From NCBI GenBank assembly GCA_039024435.1, contig JBCCQH010000020.1:15078-79077 (forward strand): a stretch of 64,000 nucleotides of DNA, read 5' to 3'. Of the stretch, positions 54,701 through 62,974 are shown in pieces. Source of the stretch: JBCCQH01 sp039024435. GTDB taxonomy: Bacteria > Bacteroidota > Bacteroidia > J057 > JADKCL01. Under the pieces are notes generated by a model. It was not told the DNA's origin. It did not search any database and saw only the letters and a list, made by a program, of their open reading frames with translations. Positions within the stretch are counted from its first letter, which is position 1, and every line of letters starts with the position of its first letter. Both the position numbers and the translations under genes were made by a program.

Positions 54701-55228
54701 TTCCTCTTGCAGGACAGCGAAGGAAATACGAAGGAAGCCATTTTCCAAGAGACCTTTGACCTCAGCACCGCCGAGGTGGACCTGGCGTACGACATCCTGA
54801 CCGGCAACCTGACCGCGGCCAACCTGGCCCTGGCCCCCGCTTACGCCCAGCCATTCGACCGGATCATCGAAGGTGCCTGGAAGCTCATCCCCTTGGATGC
54901 TCCGGTAAGCACGGAATTCAACGTGATCCGCCAGAATTCTACCGGCAATGTCATCGCAATCTGGATCCGGAACCCGGAACCGTTTAACGATCCCAAGATC
55001 CCGACCACGGACCTGGACCGCTCGCTCAAGGTCATGACCAGCGGCAGTCCGGACAACAATTATGATGTCCTCTTCTCCAAGGATGGATCGCAGGTGATCG
55101 TGATGAACACCGCGAAGAACATCACGGCCACCAGCCTGATTTTCCGCTTCATTTATCTGGAGTGGGACGGCCGGGAGTATGTCGACCAGGAAACCGTCGT
55201 GACCAGCCCCATTGACCTTTCGATATGA
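48740..55228 (+). CDS. Giant 2162-residue beta-rich and coiled-coil protein
   Basis: No signal peptide (MPTKFYPPITDIVPVDKLP). Residues ~1-470 are beta-rich and unrecognised. Residues ~470-1010 are long runs of alternating strands (GGLSLDPGG, YGFRGLLGHRYVAS, VGAGISL, FHIGIDTSLSVEAPKPF), reminiscent of large uncharacterised bacterial proteins such as DUF6603 types (unverified). A coiled coil spans ~1333-1430 (LLQLYQQLYDSREPSRTLLE, then ELESQLEQLE). A DUF1508/YegP-like double segment lies at ~1437-1540 (YRFRLRYSDSGDIFLSS; YFNIADASGEVIARR), and a second coiled coil at ~1639-1676. The C-terminal ~450 residues (YYVRLQVRDRVDN, YDYYFGFRTHGPIG) are unknown. Separated from the protease giant by 49 bp. 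No catalytic motif seen; a structural role is likely. Confidence 0.8.
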   Translation: MPTKFYPPITDIVPVDKLPNELGFVKTGLTAILSKIYYRNLQLSTSSRGDSAFYSLEIVSLDRIDIEIPGTGVFLVLNPSHSTTGPDETSFPITLAYEWPILGYLRNFDLAGFSFQPGDFFDLALAILNVSEREMIDRVLAIFIDSPTPITTFVDDVNSQFGTSIAYPTGADPVGEVLADIDSAAGVDNAGAAIFAIYIIDAVGDGQADARLKLFFNSFFGGDIKSYIRTLITPKINATISTSVGIEFPRNILTPLQSLGGPPVTDPNIKTMLRFNAGDLYFSTDRGIGFDEELVVTLDPIYNQIGNTGLGISLDYAKLDLSRTENIPEADADGRPADFVGVYIREATISFPAAWNEDPASTGVVFGRDMIIGTGGFSGTLGLEAKSSGTPSPLVKIKFGDNFQISLDRFSVTLKQNSFVRSEIMGTLRLPGFKDANDNPADIRVKVNIHDDGDFDLTAFEEDGFKEIKFGDVFAIQVNSFYAGKQDGDFYVGVSGCIRFLNGAIAGVLKGDICVEKLLIWSDGRIEIEGGSIPLPEGTEINVGPAKIAITALHFGSHQQEHDGQLRKYRYFGFDGGLSLDPGGVDARGEGIKFYFTVDNDSGAVPPRNFHAFLQIQSISLELVIPGNVSRDQATAIIKGYLAIKGVGSDKEYEGGIEFSLPKANIAGGASMKYKPSDPSWIVDAFVELAAPIPLGATGMGIYGFRGLLGHRYVASRDVTGSDTWFEYYKAPPQEGVGVSKFKTPDQTDTDSNPFSVGAGISLATAPDNGKAFSTKLFLLLSIPEVFYLEGKANILGERVGLTGDDPPFFAYLAISPSSIETGFGADYKVPDSGLILKLYAEVQAGFFFDDPKAWYINFGTEAKPITARILSLFNAYAFLMLSASGIRAEAGVNWGFDKNYAGGMVRASVEVYIIVGGRISFERPQVGGYAMVGGHVDVYLLFLGFHIGIDTSLSVEAPKPFIVQGSVRLCVGVTIGFWKFKKRIEKCFNVEFIWKKDPNKDTTPVIPFNSAAILEKPPLKGLSMQSGEHFDLHYFGTSVPNGNSPAFNNVVVPLDTWIDIEFKKGMVPTDVNAKIGGFANVYENTEDLVPPDPNVTQVVHQYSIKAIDVKAWDGSSWVTYHPYAAMTPPTALPSGATPASYYYGHWQLQDKTHNKIRLLSETPFSYMQQGQPGWYVPEQFGITSATLFCETTIRDRQCVTWMQVQPGVVYQAGQIHQQNGILFRFIDREGTVANFAGPYNITRSVCFENEGRMEIILGEPCAEVELKLTTYALNARITFYRRVRIAGQEIYTLEETRTLSQAQLLAPVMYVDPAKPIGKVVIEPAHPDPNQIYQLQLQLLQLYQQLYDSREPSRTLLEQIAELESQLEQLESGACNTKGFESGQAENFNEELKQAIERCRAKLDELQRQKKALVSVLDDLQAQREVLFAAAPGKISYEIYQELDDDGIDEYRFRLRYSDSGDIFLSSSTCYRSISSAEKEMFMALEHALSPKGFQMKVTKDKRHYFNIADASGEVIARRIEYWKSEAERNREAEMVTAILREVYVDGGFIIRPYAPQEKECPVSPQEVKPIQAYVTNLINAVEELASGQDLTEEEIQVYRKLLDDLRSRQSAFAAAAKLSCRERMALYTDLYTRVSSLLSFWEARCKELEEAIAELEQECKALSAQLPALENAMEWINEGSGTESQEELPCVTYVHEICCLSLRDHTFNITLPGQAALEASYQASADAIEKMLRPIWRPDTKYYVRLQVRDRVDNAVNHDYDYYFGFRTHGPIGYFHNESPTYLPSGADPAQFALTSLRTYIDYQRSYPNADGNLIQAKPIFYEDARLLLFFVKEYTYHFFNDWPAYNGLSALTGARLQIVVKDPSEDISLENPPPIGSTSTEVPEAIESWPSDNDPRIPEDIRALLQIRNPELVNPAFAGGHCWTSGGLMIRPASVYVDVAVQHLKPLKLYTAVFNNRFRNTSEEVHRYVFQTSRYPDFTAQVNSFLLQDSEGNTKEAIFQETFDLSTAEVDLAYDILTGNLTAANLALAPAYAQPFDRIIEGAWKLIPLDAPVSTEFNVIRQNSTGNVIAIWIRNPEPFNDPKIPTTDLDRSLKVMTSGSPDNNYDVLFSKDGSQVIVMNTAKNITATSLIFRFIYLEWDGREYVDQETVVTSPIDLSI

Positions 55229-55256
55229 TAACCACAACAAAAAATAACAACATCGC

Positions 55257-58200
55257 ATGACTGCCTTCTTTCCCAACAATCCCGGCCCGCTGGAACTGAG
55301 ACCACAATCGCCCTACCTCTATCTGCAAAGTGCCGGCTCCGATGGAAATGACGGAAGCGCCGAGGGCATCCACTTGCGCTGGGACTTTCTGCGCAATCTG
55401 GGGGACACGCATCTGCCCAAAGGAAATGCCGCGACCAGCAGTGTGAACTTCAACCGAACGGATGACTTTGTTCGCATCTGGCGCTCCCCGTATGTCACGC
55501 GTTATCCCACCATCCTCGATTTTACGGTCCCGCCGGACAACGTTCACGACGCCCAGTACCTCTGGGCTTACCTCACCACAAATACGGGGCACAAACTCTA
55601 TGTCCACTTCCGGGACACGGCCAAATACGATTCGGTCCGCAGCAGCATCAACCCCAGTACTGATCCCTGGGGATTCGTTCAGGCCTACGGAGACAAGATG
55701 ATCGAGGTGGAATCACCGGATGAATTGTTTTTTGCCGCCGGATTCGCTTCGAACAATGCGGGAAATAGCCGCCAACTGCGCGTAGAAACCATTTCCGTGA
55801 CCGAGAACTTCCCCATTTCTGATCGGTTTGTCAGTTGTCGCAAGGGGTTTGACCGGGAGACCTGGTGCGTGAAAGTCCCCCCATCGGGCAGCGGTGGCGG
55901 TGGTGGTCAGGAAGGCGGGGGTAGCTCGGGCGGTGGAGGCAAGGATATAACCGGCAGCGAAACCACCGTGGAAAACAAGGACAATTCCGCTTCCGCACGT
56001 ACCACCGAAGGCGCCCCCAAAGCCGAGGCCTTTTCTCCTTCCGATGTTCCTTCCTGCTGTTCCAATCCCAACAATCTCATCGCAAACGGCGGATTTGAGA
56101 CCGGGAACGTTGGCTTTTTCTCCGATTACAACTACCAATCGCCACCGGCAGCGGGGCGTATTCAAATCATCCCCAATGCGGCGGCCTACCACTCCGACTG
56201 GGAAGGCCTGGCCCACAAAGGCGATGTATTCCTGGCCGTGGATGGCGCCACGCGTACCGAAAAGACGGTCTGGGGACAAACTCCGGCCGTGGCTCCGGAA
56301 ACGGATTATTGCTTTTCCGGGTGGGTATGCAACCTCCGTTCCGGAGATCCAGCCATCTTGCTGACCATCAGGATCGAAGACAGGAACCGCAAGCTACTGG
56401 CTTCCCTGGACTTCGACGGCCCCGCCACTCCGAATGACTGGCAGGAATTCAGCGTCAACTTCAATTCGGGCAACACCAACCAGGTGACCATCCGCATCTT
56501 CAGCCGCCGGACCAATTCGATCGGCAATGATTTTGGGCTGGATCACCTTTACCTTTGTCAGGGTAGCGAATGCAGCCCGCACTTGATGTCAGAGAACATC
56601 CGCTCGGTCCGCTTTGCCATGTCGGACGGCAGCGTCTCCCGGGTTGAGATTGAGACCTATCAGGATTACATGGACAAGGCCAGTTGGGCCCGGCTCAATG
56701 ACGACTATTCCCTTACGGTCAAGAATGCCCTCGCCCTGCGCTGGTTGGAAGACACCTCCGCCTATCCCATTCACGACCGCTGGCCCAAGTTCAATGACGG
56801 TTCACGGGTCAACATTCCCAACTACGAGCACCGCTGGTCGCGGGCCAATGGCATCCGGGAAGGCGTAAATCAGTACATTTCCCTCAGCAATACCGATCCC
56901 CTGGCCATGAACACGCTTGCCGGACAGAATGCGGTGGACGGATCGATGCAGGTGAGTATGCTGAACCTCCTGCAATTGGTGGCGCTGGATTACCACGTGG
57001 CCCGCATGCTGGGATTGGGAGCCATCGATCCGGTTTCCGGTACGCCCTACATTCACCTGGCATCTTACGAAACACGCGGCGAACTGGACGATACCAATGT
57101 CGCGCGCAGCGTGGGCCACCTGTACATGACGCTGCCAACTTCGGTGACCGACTATCGCCTACCGGAGGTGCCCACCCTTAAGCCCCTGCAATACGGGCTT
57201 TACATCGACAACGGACTGGCCAATCCTTCTCCGCTCACTGATGCCCAGGGCTACACGCCGACGGGGGAGGTTCGCTACATTTCACTGTTCATGGAGCAGG
57301 AAGACGCCACTCCCACCTTGGGGCCCTTCTTTGTTCCTGCGGATCCCTTTTGCTCCCATCTTCAGACCAACAGCGTCTTCTTTGGTATCGAGTACCGCTT
57401 ACTGGGGGAGTCGAACTGGCGCAAACCTGAGATCGGGCACGATGACAACTACGTGGACACTTCCTCACCGGCCTATGCCGAATCCATGCCGTCACCGAAC
57501 CACGGCGAGCCGGACCGGGCCATTCTGGTGCATCCAGAAACCGAAGCTGGCTTCCACCAATACGCACCCTACGGGGTGAACTGGTTCTCGCGCCCCTCTA
57601 CCCTGGGCAACATCCGGCAGACGGACGAGACGATCTTTGTCAAGGCCAACCTGCTGATTCCACCGGCCAACTTTGCCGTACAACTCATCCAGGAGGAAAG
57701 TCCACTGCTGCTCACGACGTCGGATGAGCAAGCGATGCTGGGCAGCATTACCGGCTCGGACAAAACGCTCATCCGGGTCACCTTCGACTATTTCCACACC
57801 CATGATGTCACCTACGACTTTGGGGACCAGGTGGAAATCTTCTTCCGGCAGGACGATCCGGGCAATGTTATGGGTCAAATCAAATCGGTGACCGACCTCA
57901 GCCCCGAGACGGCCCGGGTCCGGACGGAGTCCTACACGCAAAACAGCACTGGGGTGACCATTGCACCGTCCCTCACGCCAGGACAAATGCCCGCCTATGT
58001 CGGTGGCGTCCTGACGTCCTCAGGTCGCAACTTCATCATCGAAGCGGTCAGTGTGTCGGCGGTTTCTGGAGAAGGCCCCATTTTCGATGTCCGAAAAATC
58101 GAAGAGAATACCGCCGTAGACCCAGGGACCGGGCAGTTTGTGACCGTGTTGAACTACCTGTCCCCCCAGAATGGCAACACTTTCATGGCGGTGGAAAACA

Positions 58201-60290
58201 TGGCTGATCCGGGCGCTTGGCCTTCGGCCACCAATCCGCTGACCAAGGTCGTCGAACTGCACGCCGGTTCTCCGGTCACGGAGACTTTTACCGAGGACGG
58301 CGAGACCATCACCCAAGAGGTGCGCGGTGTCTGGCAGAACGCCACCATTGCGGACGAGTTGGATGGTTTCGGGAATATAATCGGCGTCTACCGCATCGAT
58401 TTCAACTCCTTCCTCCTCGCTGACCATCCGCAGGCTTCCGATCCTGATCCGGTCAATTGGTACCGCGGGGTGGTCCGTATCCCGAAAGCCAGCGCCCCCA
58501 CCGGACCGCGCAAGGTCCTCGAAGTCATCAAAGTCGAGAACGTAGGTACGGCCTCGAACCTGCGCATCTTCGCTGCGGACGCCACCTACGATGCCGGTGA
58601 TCCCATCCTCACGGGAGGCGGCGTCAATGTCAACTATTACCCCGGTTACCGCGTCTATCTTCACGCAGATGTGCCCAACGGGCTGACCGAAGCGAACATC
58701 CTCCCCTCTGGCAGCGTCTTCTTCCGCAAAACTTGGATGGCGACCCGCTCGCTGGACACCAGCCAGGGCTACGATTCTCTGCTTTCGGTTCCCTCCCCGG
58801 TGATCGCGATGGGCTTTATTGATCCCTTGCCTCCCGAAGCGCCGAATGGGGGAGTGTACGCCACCCGTCCCGATTTTTACTTCAAATCCACCTGGACATT
58901 CTCGGTTCAGTTTGCCCACAAACCCTTTGCCGCGGCCTTTTACCGGGCCACCGAAGATCGCATTTTGCGGGCCCTTTACCAGGACGCTACCGTCGCGGAT
59001 GTCAAAGCGGAACTCGCCCAGCTGGGGGACGATGATCCCTACAAATTCGACCGCTGGCGGAACCTGGTAAGTTTTGACTATGTTTACGATGATCCCGGAA
59101 AGCCATTCTACGATGCTACTGGGACCAATCCAAACGGGACCTTCCGCCGTTTCCCCCGCGAAGCCGGCAATTTCCGTTTCCCCAAACCAGACAACCCGGA
59201 CCTCTTTACAGGTTCCGATGAACCCGGGGCCGTCTTGTCCCTGGTCCAAGAAGCGGTCTGGTCGGCCTTCACCCCGCTGACGGAGCAGCCATTGCTCTAC
59301 CAGTACATCAAGCCGGGGGCCTACCAGCCGATTCCCAAACCCCAGACCATCCGTGACCAGGACGGCAATCTGCTCGATCCCACCGATCCGACTTTCGACC
59401 AGTCTCCCATGGCCAAGAAGCTGGGCGGGAACAAGATCCAATTCACGGACTTCACCCTGGATGGTTCTTCGAATATGCTCTACTTCTACCTGGGACGCGA
59501 GATCGGATCGCGGGGCAAATTGAGTCCGCCCAGCCCGATTGCTGGTCCAGTAGGCCTGATCAATACCCGGCCCCCCGAGATCCCCGGGATCAAGCGCACC
59601 AAGGTCGTTCCTGCATCCAGAAACGGCACCGGGCCCCGCGTGGAATTCGAGGTGAACGGTTACCCCGTTGAGCAAAAGGTCCGTCAACTGAAGATATACC
59701 GCTCTACCGATCCCGCCGCCGCACTTACCGTGCGGGCGATGGAATGCGTCAAAACCATTGACCTGGTGGCCGAAGGGATGGCGGAGGACTTTGTCTACCA
59801 GGTACAGGACGATTTTGCGGACGGGTTTGTGCCTTACGGGGAACCGGTCTACTACCGGATCATTGCCCGACGCGAAGTGAAGAACGCGCAGGGACAGACC
59901 GAATGGGCGCCATCGAAGCCTTCCAAACTCATCCTGACCATGGTTGCCGATGTACTGAATCCGGAGGCGCCGGCCATCCGCTATTCTGCTTCTCCCATTG
60001 GGGGCAATCCGGCCCAGATTTCCGGGGTGACCCTGGAATGGAACACGACGACCTACAACGGGACCTACTACCTGGAAAAGATGAACCACTCCGGGGTTTG
60101 GAATACCATTTATACGGTTCAGTCCAACGCGGCCACGGTGCCCCCATTGGACCTCGCCACGACGGATCTCCTGACCAATATTCTAATCAAGGAAGGCGAA
60201 TCCGGAAGGCCACGGTACCACCTGTTTCGGGTGCGGGTAGAGAACAGCTCCGGTCTCTTCAACCTGGTGGAGAAGGAACTGGTCATCTGA
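55257..60290 (+). CDS. Giant 1677-residue protein with binding-module-like and FN3-like domains
   Basis: No signal peptide. The N-terminus holds DGSAEGIHLRWDFLRNLGD, a motif I associate with large appendage-like proteins of unknown role. A Gly/Ser linker (~210-230, GSGGGGGQEGGGSSGGGG) leads to Cys-containing SCCSNPNNL and a CBM/DUF642-like jelly roll at ~272-445 (NLIANGGFETGN, TDYCFSGWVCNL, FGLDHLYLCQG). Residues ~450-1430 are unrecognised. Two FN3-like domains close the protein (~1439-1677: LKIYRSTDPAAAL, VYYRIIARRE, YYLEKMNHSGVW, HLFRVRVENSSGLFN). It is last in the block, 28 bp after the 2162-residue gene. A MITE inserted exactly at its TGA stop. Confidence 0.8.
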   Translation: MTAFFPNNPGPLELRPQSPYLYLQSAGSDGNDGSAEGIHLRWDFLRNLGDTHLPKGNAATSSVNFNRTDDFVRIWRSPYVTRYPTILDFTVPPDNVHDAQYLWAYLTTNTGHKLYVHFRDTAKYDSVRSSINPSTDPWGFVQAYGDKMIEVESPDELFFAAGFASNNAGNSRQLRVETISVTENFPISDRFVSCRKGFDRETWCVKVPPSGSGGGGGQEGGGSSGGGGKDITGSETTVENKDNSASARTTEGAPKAEAFSPSDVPSCCSNPNNLIANGGFETGNVGFFSDYNYQSPPAAGRIQIIPNAAAYHSDWEGLAHKGDVFLAVDGATRTEKTVWGQTPAVAPETDYCFSGWVCNLRSGDPAILLTIRIEDRNRKLLASLDFDGPATPNDWQEFSVNFNSGNTNQVTIRIFSRRTNSIGNDFGLDHLYLCQGSECSPHLMSENIRSVRFAMSDGSVSRVEIETYQDYMDKASWARLNDDYSLTVKNALALRWLEDTSAYPIHDRWPKFNDGSRVNIPNYEHRWSRANGIREGVNQYISLSNTDPLAMNTLAGQNAVDGSMQVSMLNLLQLVALDYHVARMLGLGAIDPVSGTPYIHLASYETRGELDDTNVARSVGHLYMTLPTSVTDYRLPEVPTLKPLQYGLYIDNGLANPSPLTDAQGYTPTGEVRYISLFMEQEDATPTLGPFFVPADPFCSHLQTNSVFFGIEYRLLGESNWRKPEIGHDDNYVDTSSPAYAESMPSPNHGEPDRAILVHPETEAGFHQYAPYGVNWFSRPSTLGNIRQTDETIFVKANLLIPPANFAVQLIQEESPLLLTTSDEQAMLGSITGSDKTLIRVTFDYFHTHDVTYDFGDQVEIFFRQDDPGNVMGQIKSVTDLSPETARVRTESYTQNSTGVTIAPSLTPGQMPAYVGGVLTSSGRNFIIEAVSVSAVSGEGPIFDVRKIEENTAVDPGTGQFVTVLNYLSPQNGNTFMAVENMADPGAWPSATNPLTKVVELHAGSPVTETFTEDGETITQEVRGVWQNATIADELDGFGNIIGVYRIDFNSFLLADHPQASDPDPVNWYRGVVRIPKASAPTGPRKVLEVIKVENVGTASNLRIFAADATYDAGDPILTGGGVNVNYYPGYRVYLHADVPNGLTEANILPSGSVFFRKTWMATRSLDTSQGYDSLLSVPSPVIAMGFIDPLPPEAPNGGVYATRPDFYFKSTWTFSVQFAHKPFAAAFYRATEDRILRALYQDATVADVKAELAQLGDDDPYKFDRWRNLVSFDYVYDDPGKPFYDATGTNPNGTFRRFPREAGNFRFPKPDNPDLFTGSDEPGAVLSLVQEAVWSAFTPLTEQPLLYQYIKPGAYQPIPKPQTIRDQDGNLLDPTDPTFDQSPMAKKLGGNKIQFTDFTLDGSSNMLYFYLGREIGSRGKLSPPSPIAGPVGLINTRPPEIPGIKRTKVVPASRNGTGPRVEFEVNGYPVEQKVRQLKIYRSTDPAAALTVRAMECVKTIDLVAEGMAEDFVYQVQDDFADGFVPYGEPVYYRIIARREVKNAQGQTEWAPSKPSKLILTMVADVLNPEAPAIRYSASPIGGNPAQISGVTLEWNTTTYNGTYYLEKMNHSGVWNTIYTVQSNAATVPPLDLATTDLLTNILIKEGESGRPRYHLFRVRVENSSGLFNLVEKELVI

Positions 60291-60451
60291 GAGGCTGTTT
60301 AAATTTAATTCTGCGATTTTGCCATGGCATCTTTTTCCGCCCCTCTTTAGCTATTTTCTCGCCCATAGCTTTGGCTATGGACTCCAAAATGAGCTTCGAT
60401 GGAAAAAAAATATGCACCAGCAAATTTCACAAACCAATTTTAAACAGCCTC
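60291..60451 (+). mobile_element. MITE-like element, copy 4 (161 bp), at a stop codon
   Basis: Begins GAGGCTGTTTAAATTTAAT and ends CCAATTTTAAACAGCCTC, almost perfect terminal repeats. It is flanked by TGA on both sides (60288-60290 and 60452-60454), a TNA duplication whose left copy is the stop codon of the 1677-residue gene. Internal hairpin CCATAGC-TTTG-GCTATGG at about 60363-60380. This is the best-preserved copy. Confidence 0.9.
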
Positions 60452-60454
60452 TGA

Positions 60455-60883
60455 GGACGGCAACCCGGTCAATGGACGTTTTGATCCGTCGGCCAGGGTG
60501 AGGCGCAAAGGCCAACCCCGAGAGGCAGGCGCAACCGCCCACAACTTGCCGCTCGGAATCCGTAGGGTTCAGATAAAAGCAAACGAGAAGAGCAGCGAGA
60601 AGCCCGATCTTTGGTCGGACTTCTTTTGTGGTATATTTGATACGCAGAGTGACCTTGGGGGACGGGGGGAGTTGCCCTAAGATTTTGAACCGGTCTCAAG
60701 GCAATCACCTCAATCCAAGCCCATGAGGTGGCTATAGATTCTCTTTGAGGGGTGTTGATTCCATCCTGCACCTTTTCTCGATAATCCGCTCTCTGCGTAG
60801 TGGAGCTAATTCTACGGAAGAGTGTTTAAGCCTATTTTTATGATGATCAAGGGGATATATTGAGAATTCCATCCACCTTCAAT
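60455..60883. other. Intergenic region after the giant locus
   Basis: About 430 bp without a supported gene. It contains an imperfect hairpin AGAAG-C-CCGA...TCGG-A-CTTCT (about 60598-60625) that could terminate readthrough from the giant block, and otherwise nothing recognisable. Composition changes here from GC-rich to AT-rich. The left part faintly resembles tRNA-flanking debris but has no tRNA fold. Confidence 0.45.
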
Positions 60884-62704
60884 TCAATCCAAATCAAGAT
60901 TTAATCCGTACTGTTCATTCAACTGATGAACTCTACTGTAGAGCATCCCTTTACCAATTTTCTTCACCATCAAGATACGCCAGCACTTGAACAGATAGTC
61001 TTTGCCCGCTGAAGTTTGAGACCTGTGCAAGGCGAGAGTTCCAAGATTCAAATAATTATTTGCAACTTCCAGGTGATCTTCTGTACCGTAAACTTTGAGG
61101 TTGATTGCCAGTGATTTCTTCAAGAGTTCATCGGATTTCTCGTAGTCCTTTTTTGCTGCGAAACAATTGGCGAGGTTGTTGTAACGATTGGCTACCTTGT
61201 GGTGATCCGCACCAAACATTCTTATCTGCAGATCAAGCGCATCCTGAAGGTAGCTGATTGCCTCATCAAACTCCTTCAGATAATAGTTCGCAGTTCCAAT
61301 ATTACTGAGAAGTACATCTTTCAAACCGAAGTCTTCCTTTTCTAATTCTACAGCAATCCTAAAAGCTTTGTGAAATTGCTGAAGGGCTTTGTGGTAATGC
61401 GATTCCTTCATGCCCTCCCGGTTCCCCAACTCGATGTACACCTGGCCTAGGTTGTTCAGCGAAGTATACTGCTCTCTATTATTATTGGCGACTCGGGCTT
61501 GCTCAACTGCTTTTTCTGTCCATTCCAATGCCTCGGCGTAGGCACCTTTACGCAGTTTTATCTGGCCCATGAAATTGTAGATTACACCAAATAAACTGTG
61601 ATGGGGGTCCAGGATATTTTTTGCATCTTCCAGGCATTTCCCAACCAGCTTCGTGGTACAGTGGTATTTGCCCACCTTAAATAGACTGTGGCAAACATTT
61701 AGCTTGCGCACAATGCTATTCTCAGTGACTTCCCCTTCTGCAAACTTCAAGTCCAGTTTATGAGCACGGTTGAGCACAGAAACTGATTCACGAAATCGGT
61801 CCTGGAAGAACAACAGCAAGCCGTAGTCGCTTAGGGCATCAGTATTTTCGCCATCATAACGGAGAGACTCAAGGTAGATTTTTTCTGCCTTTTCGTATTG
61901 TCCTTGTATACTTTTAATTTTTGCAAGTTCAAACAAGCGACTCGCATTGAGCACTCGATTTTTTTCCTCTTCGATGCCTAACATCTCAAGATCGCGCAAC
62001 AACAATTCTGTTGCTCTTTCCAGGTTGTATTCCTCTAAGTATTTCAAGATCTCACTTCGGTAGTGCGTGTTTCCACTCGACTTTAGGTGATCACAAAGAT
62101 ATGAATATTGCTCCAATAACTTAATCCCATCATTTTGCAGATCAAAGTTTTCTTTCCAGCCTTTTGAACGCAAAAGCCTTAGCATCAGGTTCTGAATCCT
62201 CTCGCTCAAACCCTGATAACTTTCATACAATGAAGGCCAGCGATTAGGGCAATGCTCATCGATAAGTGCTACTAAGTCCTCACGACTCCAAAAGTAGGTA
62301 TTCGCACTGTAGGGCTGAAACCTAAGGTTTGCGTTGATCTCAACCATAAAATTCTTCGTGTACCTGCCGCTGGTAAGCACAACAACCTTCTGAATTTTAA
62401 CTTTTTGGCCATCTGCCTTGAGGTAAGGGTTGTCAAATGCTTGGGCGACTTGGGCGACAACATTGCCCACGGCTCCGGCTTGCCCGGATACATTGCCCTT
62501 TTTGACCACGAAGGCAAACACATCGGGTATCGGCATACTGCCCTCTTTGAAGGCAATGATATCTTTACCAAGCTCATCGATCCCGTGGGAATGGATCAAG
62601 CCTTTAAAATTAAACTCAGGCAACAATTCCATTAAAAACTCCCGAAACTCTTTTTCTGAGGCAAACAGAGTGAAAAAGTTGCGCTTTTCTTTTTGGGTTC
62701 TCAT
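60884..62704 (-). CDS. Nuclease-like N-terminus fused to TPR repeats (possible defence protein)
   Basis: 606 residues, no signal peptide. Residues ~15-160 resemble a restriction-endonuclease-like fold: helix EKEFREFLMELLPEF, then HGIDELGKDIIAF with Asp48, then FAFVVKKG with Lys68, a PD-(D/E)xK-like layout in which the middle acid (ExK) is replaced by Val. A segment IQKVVVLTSGRYTKNF follows. Residues ~230-590 are TPR/NB-ARC-partner-type repeats (YSLFQDRF-like pairs, EALEWTEKAVEQARVANN, NLGQVYIELGN, ANRYNNLANCFAAKKDYEKS). The gene is clearly AT-richer than its neighbours and lies beside a MITE, which suggests recent acquisition. Nuclease-TPR fusions occur in anti-phage systems, but function is inferred only. 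Confidence 0.75.
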   Translation of the reverse strand: MRTQKEKRNFFTLFASEKEFREFLMELLPEFNFKGLIHSHGIDELGKDIIAFKEGSMPIPDVFAFVVKKGNVSGQAGAVGNVVAQVAQAFDNPYLKADGQKVKIQKVVVLTSGRYTKNFMVEINANLRFQPYSANTYFWSREDLVALIDEHCPNRWPSLYESYQGLSERIQNLMLRLLRSKGWKENFDLQNDGIKLLEQYSYLCDHLKSSGNTHYRSEILKYLEEYNLERATELLLRDLEMLGIEEEKNRVLNASRLFELAKIKSIQGQYEKAEKIYLESLRYDGENTDALSDYGLLLFFQDRFRESVSVLNRAHKLDLKFAEGEVTENSIVRKLNVCHSLFKVGKYHCTTKLVGKCLEDAKNILDPHHSLFGVIYNFMGQIKLRKGAYAEALEWTEKAVEQARVANNNREQYTSLNNLGQVYIELGNREGMKESHYHKALQQFHKAFRIAVELEKEDFGLKDVLLSNIGTANYYLKEFDEAISYLQDALDLQIRMFGADHHKVANRYNNLANCFAAKKDYEKSDELLKKSLAINLKVYGTEDHLEVANNYLNLGTLALHRSQTSAGKDYLFKCWRILMVKKIGKGMLYSRVHQLNEQYGLNLDLD

Positions 62705-62974
62705 TCCGGTAAATTTCTACAATGGCATTTTTAGGTGTTTTTGCGATTACAATTCTACAAATTCCACCGGTCAATCAAAAACCGATGGCATGCATTTCAA
62801 AATTCAGGTTGGTCCCCACAATATTATACGGATCGCTGGGGCCCTTATCACCGGGCCCACAATCAATTTCCCCCTCCCACAAAAGCAATGTTTCACCGGA
62901 GTGATTATATTGAAGTCCAGCACTGAGCGATCAGTGCAACCTGCACCTTAATTCATCAATGGAAAGCAATAATT

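Noticed and set aside
60498..60680. Possible tRNA remnant plus GIY-YIG nuclease fragment after MITE copy 4
   Set aside because: The hairpin and the short frame only faintly resemble the tRNA/GIY-YIG junctions seen in some Bacteroidota. No cloverleaf, no intact TPsiC arm and no GIY or YIG motif could be found.
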